Shown: in pieces, positions 7,316 to 12,454 of the stretch
Numbering within the stretch: position 1 is the stretch's first letter
Layout: every line of letters starts with the position of its first letter
Source of the DNA: Chloroflexota bacterium
GTDB lineage: Bacteria > Chloroflexota > Dehalococcoidia > Lucifugimonadales > UBA826
Direction: 5' to 3'
Assembly: GCA_002718095.1 (NCBI GenBank)
Contig: PBDP01000009.1
Location: forward strand, 24,138 to 36,591
DNA: 12,454 bases
The notes under the pieces: generated by a model
What the model was told of the DNA's origin: nothing
Seen by the model: only the letters and a program-made list of their open reading frames with translations
Database searches by the model: none
Made by a program: the position numbers and the translations under genes

Positions 7316-8716
7316 ATGGATTTTAGAAAATATTCATTAAAAGAATTAGTAAATAACGTAAAGACAAAAAAGGTATCAGCTAAAGAAATGACCGAAGCTG
7401 CTATTAATAACATTGGTAAATATGACAAAACGTTAAATGCTTTTTGCGCGGTAAACTTTGACGACGCTCTTAAACAAGCTGAGAATGTCGACTCATTAAT
7501 CAATAAAGGTGAAGATCCCGGTATGCTTGCCGGATTACCAATTGGCGTAAAAGATTTAGAAGATGCCAAAGGATTTGTAACCTCATATGGTTCTGAACTT
7601 CACATAAATGATGAACCTGCTCAAGAAGACTCCATTTTAGTAAAAAGAATGAAAGATCAAGGTTGTATTGTAATTGGAAAAACCAATACACCTGAATTTG
7701 GTTATAAAGGAAAGACAGATAATGTTCCTTTTGGAACTACAAAAAACCCATGGAATTTAGATTATTCTCCCGGGGGTTCATCTGGAGGAACTGCAGCTGC
7801 TATTGCTTCTGGGATGATACCACTTGGTACTGCATCTGATGGAGGAGGTTCTATAAGAATACCTGCTGCTCTGTCGGGTCTTGCGGGTATAAAAACATCT
7901 CAAGGAAGGATTCCTATTGAGTCAAATAAGCCTCCTGGGTCAGGAGTTTTAACTGTAAAAGGATTGCTAGCAAATTCTACCGAAGATAACGCTATGGCTT
8001 TAGATGCAACTGTTGGACCAGACCCAACTGACATTTTCTCTCTTGAATCTGAAAATTTAAATTGGGCAAAACAATTAAATGATGAATTACCCAAAACTGT
8101 TATATGGTCACCAACTATGGGGTTTTCAACCGTAGATAAAGAAATACTTTCAATATGTGAAAAAGCAATAAATACGTTAGCTGATGCAGGCGTTGAAATT
8201 ATTGAAAAAGAAGTTGTTTGGAATGAAAATCCTATGAATGCATGGATGGTTTTTTGGGCTTCATCTTGTGCAAGAAGACATCAACATCTAATTGGTACAG
8301 ATGATTATGAAAAAATTGACCCTCAACTTAGATGGTTTATAGAAAAAGGTACTAGGATTGACGGGGCATCTTACGCTTCTGCTATGGATGCTTGTTATAG
8401 GCTTGGCTTCCAATTGCATGAGCTTTTTGAAGAATCACCATTAATTATTACACCTGCTACATGTGGACATCCACCTAAACTTGAAGGAGATGGGTTTGTA
8501 AATGGTAAAGAAAATCCTTTGTGGGTAGATTTCACAATGGGAATTAATATGACTAGGAATCCTGCGGGAGTAATCCCAACATCTCTTCTTAAGTCAGGTT
8601 TACCAGGATCAATACAAATAATTGGTGCCCAGAGGCAAGATATTGATGTTCTTCAAGCTATGCATTCTTTTGAAAAAGTATTTCAATTTTCAGAAAAGGC
8701 TTCAGCGCATGAATAA
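7316..8716 (+). CDS. Amidase-signature family hydrolase (second of two)
   Basis: This 466-residue member of the amidase-signature superfamily has the complete triad: K79 in IGVKDLE, cis-serine S155 in PGGSSGGTA and nucleophile S179 in DGGGSIRIP. Unlike the first amidase, it has the usual glycines before the nucleophile. The two proteins have similar length and triad positions but are clearly diverged, so they are old paralogues rather than a recent duplication. The C-terminal part, with TPATCGHPP and GLPGSIQIIG, matches standalone catabolic amidases; no gatB/gatC neighbour supports a role in tRNA charging. No signal peptide or membrane segment is visible. A good AGGAG precedes the ATG by 8 nt. 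It is transcribed divergently from the epoxide hydrolase and appears monocistronic, ending two bases from the convergent stop of the Sel1-repeat gene. The substrate is unknown. Confidence 0.9.
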   Translation: MDFRKYSLKELVNNVKTKKVSAKEMTEAAINNIGKYDKTLNAFCAVNFDDALKQAENVDSLINKGEDPGMLAGLPIGVKDLEDAKGFVTSYGSELHINDEPAQEDSILVKRMKDQGCIVIGKTNTPEFGYKGKTDNVPFGTTKNPWNLDYSPGGSSGGTAAAIASGMIPLGTASDGGGSIRIPAALSGLAGIKTSQGRIPIESNKPPGSGVLTVKGLLANSTEDNAMALDATVGPDPTDIFSLESENLNWAKQLNDELPKTVIWSPTMGFSTVDKEILSICEKAINTLADAGVEIIEKEVVWNENPMNAWMVFWASSCARRHQHLIGTDDYEKIDPQLRWFIEKGTRIDGASYASAMDACYRLGFQLHELFEESPLIITPATCGHPPKLEGDGFVNGKENPLWVDFTMGINMTRNPAGVIPTSLLKSGLPGSIQIIGAQRQDIDVLQAMHSFEKVFQFSEKASAHE

Positions 8717-8718
8717 TG

Positions 8719-10437
8719 TTATTCAAAATTGGATTTAATATATTCTGTCATTTCAGAACCCTCTAGAGGAATTGTTTGTCCGTGCAGTCGTATATAAAAA
8801 ATTTTAGAGGGCTTGTCATGCTTAGTAACAAATATAGGTGTAGATGATTTACGACATTTAATTTTTACATACTTACGAATCTTTGTGCTTTTGCTAACAG
8901 GATCATCATAGTCACAATACTGTATTGAAATGTATCCGTTTACCAAAGAATACTTTTCAAAACGTGAGTTAAAAATATGTATCATCTTATTGTTGAAATC
9001 ATCTATATTGTTATTGTGGAATTTTAGTAATTCTTCATTAATTCCAATAAGTCTTGGGTCGTCACTTATACCTATGTATAGACATCCTCCTTCCGTGTTT
9101 AGGAACCCAGCGATAGTTTTTATTACAGCATGTTCCAGTTTAGAGTCTTTATTTTTTGTGTAGGTATTTAGATGAAAGGTTTCTTTGAATTCTACAGTTT
9201 TGGATTCACCATTTTTTATGACTGAAGCAAGATCAGTTTTTTGACTAATTTTAGATCGGATTTCAGGTACTTTGGAGGTTCGTATATTGGGCTTTAATTG
9301 CTTTTGGATATTTGGTGACTGGATAGATCTATCTGAGGTTGCTTGTCTATTTTTCGTTATTCCTGGCCTTCCCATTTTGCTCCATTCGGATAAACTCTTG
9401 CCGTATTGTGTGATCATTTCGTCAAGGTCTTTTTGCATTGAAGAATATGTAACAGGTTTATCGACCATGAAGTTTTCAGGTGTCTTTTCTTCTACAAAAT
9501 ATTTAACTCTATTTCCTTCTATTGACGGTTTGTAATATTTAAAAACTAAAGAATCTTTAAATTTTTTTGTGTTTATTATTTCGGATATCTTTTTATTTGA
9601 GGTTAAGATTTCATGGTTCCAAGGATGTTCAAATTTATTTGTTTCACTAATTCCGTAAGCAAGAATTAACAAATTTTCTTTCTTATAGTAAAGGTAATTA
9701 ATGAAAAATCCATTGCTAGTAGTCATTTCTAGTCCTAAGAAAGATATCCATGGAACGTGAGCTAGGTTGCCTTGGCCAAAAGAAACTTTGATATCATAGG
9801 GACCAAATTTTGATGGATATAAGTTTGACGTTTTTCGGTTTTCTGTACGTGATTGTTTTATGAAATCATTTACAGAAAGTATGAAAAAGAACTCCTTAGA
9901 AAGATCAAACCATTTTTTTGCTTGAACTTCATCTTTCCCTAAGTCGTATAGTAAAGATAGGTTGTTTTGAGAATCTTCATGTCCCTGTTCGGCTGCGTGG
10001 TGAAACCATTTTACTGCTTCTATTATATCCTGAGTAACACCCTTGCCATTGAAGTAATTTAACGCAACGGCAAATTGTGCATCTACGAGCCCTTTCTCTG
10101 CAGAACGTTGAGCCCATTTTGCTGCTTCTTCATCATCTTGCTTAAACCAATAACCTTCTTTATACATGTCTGAAAGGTTATATTCAGCAGTTAGATTTCC
10201 TCGTTCTGCAGCAATTTGATTCCATTTTGCTGCTTTTTCATAATCTTTTTTTATAAGATACAAGTGACCAAGATTTGCTTGAGCATTTAGATTTCCTCGT
10301 TCTGCAGCAATTTGAAGCCATTTTGCTGCTTTTTCATAATCTTTTCTTATAAGATACTCGTAACCAAGATTTGCTTGAGCAGTTAGATCTCCTCGTTCTG
10401 CATCTTTACAAAGCTTTTCGAAATTTTGATTATCCAT
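8719..10437 (-). CDS. Sel1-repeat / McrB-N-like / Schlafen AlbA_2 fusion protein, candidate defence protein
   Basis: This 572-residue protein has three parts. Residues 8-180 hold about five Sel1-like (TPR-class) repeats with AERGNLxAQANLG and DYEKAAKW motifs, a protein-interaction scaffold. Residues 205-345 resemble the McrB N-terminal domain: VSFGQGN (218-224), VPWISFL (228-234), INYLYY (246-251) and LAYGISETN (259-267); in McrB this domain recognises modified cytosine. After a polar linker (350-400), residues 401-572 match the AlbA_2 domain of Schlafen-like proteins: ESKTVEFKET (411-420), FLNTEGGCLYIGISDD (445-460) and a terminal barrel. No McrB GTPase or obvious nuclease motif is present. 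There is no signal peptide. The start lacks a Shine-Dalgarno, so 10437 is the least certain part. It lies 68 bp after the 85-residue gene in a run with an HNH endonuclease. AlbA_2 is the firmest call; the modified-DNA role is inferred. Confidence 0.82.
   Translation of the reverse strand: MDNQNFEKLCKDAERGDLTAQANLGYEYLIRKDYEKAAKWLQIAAERGNLNAQANLGHLYLIKKDYEKAAKWNQIAAERGNLTAEYNLSDMYKEGYWFKQDDEEAAKWAQRSAEKGLVDAQFAVALNYFNGKGVTQDIIEAVKWFHHAAEQGHEDSQNNLSLLYDLGKDEVQAKKWFDLSKEFFFILSVNDFIKQSRTENRKTSNLYPSKFGPYDIKVSFGQGNLAHVPWISFLGLEMTTSNGFFINYLYYKKENLLILAYGISETNKFEHPWNHEILTSNKKISEIINTKKFKDSLVFKYYKPSIEGNRVKYFVEEKTPENFMVDKPVTYSSMQKDLDEMITQYGKSLSEWSKMGRPGITKNRQATSDRSIQSPNIQKQLKPNIRTSKVPEIRSKISQKTDLASVIKNGESKTVEFKETFHLNTYTKNKDSKLEHAVIKTIAGFLNTEGGCLYIGISDDPRLIGINEELLKFHNNNIDDFNNKMIHIFNSRFEKYSLVNGYISIQYCDYDDPVSKSTKIRKYVKIKCRKSSTPIFVTKHDKPSKIFYIRLHGQTIPLEGSEMTEYIKSNFE
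10191..10382 (-). repeat. Two tandem 96-bp copies encoding Sel1 repeats
   Basis: Units 10191-10286 and 10287-10382 differ at about 7 of 96 positions by my count. Each encodes one 32-residue Sel1-like repeat, shorter than the usual 36-44. The similarity carries on for about 20 nt into a third unit starting at 10383, then fades; the unit before 10191 is only distantly similar. The DNA-level identity points to recent duplication or gene conversion inside the coding frame. Confidence 0.85.
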
Positions 10438-10505
10438 AGCAAAATATTTTAATACCCATAATTAGTTTCCATCTTTTCAAAACAACTCAAGATTTTTGGT
10501 CTTCA

Positions 10506-10763
10506 TTAACTCATTATTTCTAAAGAATATATTTTGTCGACACAATTAAATTTTGTATCCCATGCTTGCATTTCTTCAGACATCATTATTTCCTGAAATT
10601 TTTCCATATCAGTTATATTAATCATCAAAGCAATTTTTCCTTCTCGTATAACGCCTATATCGTAATCAGTGAAAAAACCTGCGCCCTTTTCTTTTGTAGT
10701 ATTAAACATTTCCATATAATCGTCAGTGGTACCGTCAAAAGTTGAGACAACACATATATTCAT
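10506..10763 (-). CDS. Small protein of unknown function (85 aa), possible ferredoxin-like fold
   Basis: I do not recognise this protein. Its pattern alternates predicted strand and helix: a strand at 2-9 (NICVVSTF), a helix at about 12-26, strands at about 33-50 (YDIGVIREGKIALMINIT), a helix at about 52-70 and a last strand at 74-83. That order resembles small dimeric alpha/beta-barrel (ferredoxin-like) proteins, so this is a fold guess and not a function. There is no membrane segment, cysteine cluster or signal peptide. It is almost certainly a real gene because a strong AAGGAG (plus-strand 10770-10775) sits 6 nt before the ATG. It follows the HNH endonuclease and the possible 34-codon ORF closely and is 68 bp ahead of the Sel1/AlbA_2 gene on the same strand, so it may be co-transcribed with both. 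It could be an accessory to them or an unrelated passenger. Confidence 0.75.
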   Translation of the reverse strand: MNICVVSTFDGTTDDYMEMFNTTKEKGAGFFTDYDIGVIREGKIALMINITDMEKFQEIMMSEEMQAWDTKFNCVDKIYSLEIMS

Positions 10764-10773
10764 AAATTTCTCC

Positions 10774-10878
10774 TTATTTTATTTTTATTCCACCGTCATT
10801 GAGTGTTTTCGCGTGACTAATTAACTTTTCCCACCTTTTGTTAAACTTTCTATAAAATCTGATGTGACTTTCTCCCAT
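10774..10878 (-). CDS. Possible 34-codon small ORF between HNH and 85-aa genes
   Basis: An ATG at 10878 directly follows the HNH gene's TAA (taaATG), and the frame stays open for 34 codons. Its stop (10774-10776) overlaps the AAGGAG ribosome site of the next gene. The product would be short and basic with an aromatic-rich centre (RFYRKFNKRWEKLI, residues 7-20). The precise junctions at both ends favour translation by coupling, but there is no independent ribosome site and 34 codons can arise by chance. An 18-nt repeat related to the nucleosidase tail lies inside it in another frame, so the stretch may instead be a gene remnant. Confidence 0.35.
   Translation of the reverse strand: MGESHIRFYRKFNKRWEKLISHAKTLNDGGIKIK
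10785..10802 (-). repeat. 18-nt repeat, copy downstream of the HNH gene
   Basis: This copy matches the nucleosidase 3' end (11833-11850) at 15 of 18 positions and the window-end copy (12437-12454) at 14 of 18. Read in one frame it gives Ser-Met-Thr-Val-Glu-stop, close to the nucleosidase tail, but there is no matching open gene upstream in that frame. It may be the remnant of a third nucleosidase tail or an insertion footprint. Confidence 0.5.
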
Positions 10879-11814
10879 TTAACTAACTCTATTTTTGTGC
10901 TCAATCAAAAAACTTTTTGAGGGTCTATTTTCTTTTATTTTGGGTAAGTTAATTTTAACACCGTCATATTTTGAAATTTCATCATATAAAGCAGGGTCAT
11001 TTTTTGCCTTGTCCGAAACTCTTACTTTGTAATCACTATCTATTGTTATAAATCCCTTTTCAAAGCAAGCATCTGCTAAAGCTGATAAACAAATTCCATT
11101 TTGCGGGTTTAGCCTTTCTTTTTGGTTATCTGCCCACCTAACAATATGTGCTGCCCTTAACAAAGAAAGAGTTTTGATTCCAGTGACTGCACATTGATAA
11201 TCGTAATTTGGCAGGACTATATCTTCCCGAAATATTATTTGATATTTTCCTCTTGTTTTTACTGTTGCCTCTGTATTGCTTACCTCGTGATTTCTTTGAA
11301 GAACCTTTTTGTGGACAGTTAACCTTAAACTATTTGTTTCAATGTCAACCTTTTGTTTATTATTAAGTCCTTTATCGAGCAGGAAAGAGAAAACCTCTAA
11401 ATCTATTTTGTTCATCCCATAATTGTTAAAAAAACCGGTCCATGAATCATCCTTCTCTTTTCTGTGATCATTTAAGTCTGTTGGATGAATCTGGTCTTGA
11501 TAAATAAAGTTGTCAAATAATACCGGACTAGAAATTGTTGCTTGAAGATCACCTGATTTTTTAAAGTTTATTGCATCAGGTGGGACTTCAGAAATATTCT
11601 CAATTTTTCCAGCACCGAAAAAATAAAATTTATCGTTTTCTGAAACCTTTTGTGGTTTTCTGTAAATGAAAAGATCTCCTGGTTCAACCAAGTCATATCT
11701 ATGCTTGTTCCAAGAATACATTTCGAAATCGATGTCTCTGTGTTCGATTCTTCCTGTATCTAGAATAAAAAGTTTTGTATTTGGATTTTGTAATTCTAAG
11801 TTAAATAATGTCAT
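10879..11814 (-). CDS. HNH endonuclease with PUA/EVE-like N-terminal domain, candidate modification-dependent restriction enzyme
   Basis: The C-terminal part (about 188-270) is an HNH_2-type restriction nuclease domain: FREDIVLPNYDYQCAVTG (195-212), H223 in RAAHIVRW as the first catalytic histidine, RLNPQNGICLSAL (234-246) with N239, and FITIDSDYKV (255-264). The N-terminal 130 residues contain EPGDLFIYRKP (44-54) and FYFFGAGKIENISEV (63-77), a pattern like PUA/EVE-type domains that read modified bases; such fusions are known as type IV modification-dependent enzymes. That N-terminal assignment is by eye and uncertain. The position where related enzymes often have the last histidine (LHD) is A247, which may lower or alter activity. 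The ATG at 11814 has only a weak GAG 11 nt upstream. It begins 18 bp after the nucleosidase stop and shares direction with the McrB-N/AlbA_2 gene. No partner methyltransferase is visible. Confidence 0.82.
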   Translation of the reverse strand: MTLFNLELQNPNTKLFILDTGRIEHRDIDFEMYSWNKHRYDLVEPGDLFIYRKPQKVSENDKFYFFGAGKIENISEVPPDAINFKKSGDLQATISSPVLFDNFIYQDQIHPTDLNDHRKEKDDSWTGFFNNYGMNKIDLEVFSFLLDKGLNNKQKVDIETNSLRLTVHKKVLQRNHEVSNTEATVKTRGKYQIIFREDIVLPNYDYQCAVTGIKTLSLLRAAHIVRWADNQKERLNPQNGICLSALADACFEKGFITIDSDYKVRVSDKAKNDPALYDEISKYDGVKINLPKIKENRPSKSFLIEHKNRVS

Positions 11815-11832
11815 TTAATTCGTCACTCAAAA

Positions 11833-11850
11833 CTATTCCACCGTTACTGA
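11833..11850 (-). repeat. 18-nt repeat, copy at the nucleosidase 3' end
   Basis: This stretch encodes the nucleosidase C-terminus and stop. It shares 15 of 18 bases with both the copy at 10785-10802 and the copy at 12437-12454. The HNH gene lies exactly between this copy and the one at 10785. Confidence 0.55.
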
Positions 11851-12387
11851 TTTTGCTAAATTTCTCATTTGTTTAACGAATAGCTCTTTACCTAAGGAAA
11901 CATTTTCAAGCCAGTCCTCATTCGCATTAGCATCTGCATTGTCAGATATATATTTAAAACATTTAAACTTAATATTTTCAATATAACAAATTTTTGCGAT
12001 GGCGTATGCCTCCATGTCAACTAGATCTGTTTTTAACTTTGGAGTCTGTGTCACAAAGGAATCTCCTGTCCCACAACTGTATCCACCACTTCCGAAATTT
12101 ATTTCTCCAATATCATCATACGGAGTTTGACCAATTTTAAATCCTCGTGCGGTAGCGTCCATATCTCTTTGGAAAAATCGAGTTACTTCTACTAACCCTT
12201 TCAATTCTTTGTTTAAGCTACCAGCAGTTCCGTAATTAATTATTAAAGATGGAGAATAATCTTTAATGATTTTTAATGTTTTGATTGCAGCATTTATCTT
12301 ACCAACACCGGTGTAATGAATCTGGAAATCTTCTGGTAAGTCTTTTTCACTAAGTTCTTCTTTTACAGCAACAAGTATAGGATTCAT
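11833..12387 (-). CDS. Methylthioadenosine/S-adenosylhomocysteine nucleosidase-like protein (PNP_UDP_1 family)
   Basis: The 184-residue protein belongs to the nucleoside phosphorylase/nucleosidase family that splits the glycosidic bond of methylthioadenosine or related nucleosides. Visible landmarks are the early acid pair E10/E11 (AVKEELS), GVGKINAA (27-34), INYGTAGSLN (50-59), the ribose-binding VDMEAYAIA (123-131) and the catalytic aspartate D149 in ISDNADAN. The QRDMDATARGF stretch (73-83) places it in the shorter bacterial subgroup rather than with the 232-residue E. coli enzyme. AAAAGGAAA lies before the ATG. Usual role: salvage of spent S-adenosylmethionine products. In this neighbourhood it could also serve defence, since PNP_UDP_1 domains occur as nucleotide-depleting effectors, but nothing in the sequence shows that. 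The gene 49 bp upstream ends with the same five residues, suggesting a tandem paralogue. Confidence 0.88.
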   Translation of the reverse strand: MNPILVAVKEELSEKDLPEDFQIHYTGVGKINAAIKTLKIIKDYSPSLIINYGTAGSLNKELKGLVEVTRFFQRDMDATARGFKIGQTPYDDIGEINFGSGGYSCGTGDSFVTQTPKLKTDLVDMEAYAIAKICYIENIKFKCFKYISDNADANANEDWLENVSLGKELFVKQMRNLAKSVTVE

Positions 12388-12436
12388 ATTATTTTTCCTT
12401 TTATAGTTCTGCTGTGGGAAATAAATACTCTTCGAA

Positions 12437-12454
12437 CTACTCCACAGTCACTGA
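12437..12454 (-). CDS. Last five codons of an upstream gene, probably a second nucleosidase
   Basis: Read on the minus strand, the last 18 bases give Ser-Val-Thr-Val-Glu and TAG, the same C-terminus as the nucleosidase that follows. The three base differences between the two are all synonymous third-position changes. This supports a paralogous gene in tandem whose body lies outside the window; with only five codons visible, the call is tentative. Confidence 0.4.
   Translation of the reverse strand, partial: SVTVE

Noticed and set aside
10191-10404. CRISPR-like array
   Set aside because: The units are 96 bp, contiguous without spacers, and in frame inside a protein made of Sel1 repeats.
10438-10505. 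Weak hairpin AAGATTTTTGGTCTT as a terminator between the 85-aa gene and the Sel1 gene
   Set aside because: The stem is only four base pairs with no T-run after it on the minus strand.
10785-12454. Integron-style attC sites at the three 18-nt repeats
   Set aside because: The repeats show no paired inverted core sites or long imperfect palindrome, and two of them are explained as coding sequence of gene 3' ends.

Overview
The window is AT-rich bacterial DNA with tightly packed genes, mostly ATG starts and recognisable Shine-Dalgarno sites. No rRNA, tRNA, IS element or CRISPR array is visible. The gene mix (sugar-acid dehydratase, two amidases, epoxide hydrolase, dehalogenase, modification-dependent restriction-like genes) fits a free-living, probably aquatic heterotroph. 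A marine lineage such as SAR202-type Chloroflexota is only a guess; no marker gene here settles the taxonomy.

Left part (1-1588, minus strand): a three-gene operon reading right to left. The first gene looks like a routine short-chain dehydrogenase but carries both diagnostic motifs of halohydrin dehalogenases (T-X4-Y-X-G and S-X12-Y-X3-R). It is followed 25 bp later by an AlkA-type DNA glycosylase for alkylated bases, then by the N-terminal part of an enoyl-CoA hydratase/isomerase that runs off the window. Halohydrin dehalogenases make epoxides, which alkylate DNA, so the pairing with an alkylation-repair enzyme may be functional.

Middle (1685-8716): a plus-strand operon of an IlvD/EDD sugar-acid dehydratase, an amidase-signature hydrolase and a YgjP-type zinc metalloprotein (1685-5564). 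It meets, stop to stop, a minus-strand pair: a soluble epoxide hydrolase with its full set of catalytic residues (7197-6241) and a YczE-type membrane protein (6234-5566). A second amidase (7316-8716) is transcribed divergently from the epoxide hydrolase. The dehalogenase and epoxide hydrolase would give a two-step route from halohydrin to epoxide to diol, although they are about 4.6 kb apart and in different operons.

Right part (8719-12454, minus strand): a co-oriented run that looks like a defence or accessory module. In transcription order it holds the last codons of an unseen gene, a methylthioadenosine-type nucleosidase, an HNH endonuclease with a PUA/EVE-like N-terminus, a possible 34-codon small ORF, an 85-residue unknown protein, and a 572-residue fusion of Sel1 repeats, a McrB-N-like modified-DNA-binding domain and a Schlafen-type AlbA_2 domain. 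The fusion and its HNH neighbour are the best candidates for an undescribed modification-sensing antiphage system. An 18-nt sequence occurs three times around these genes and hints at tandem duplication or cassette insertion.
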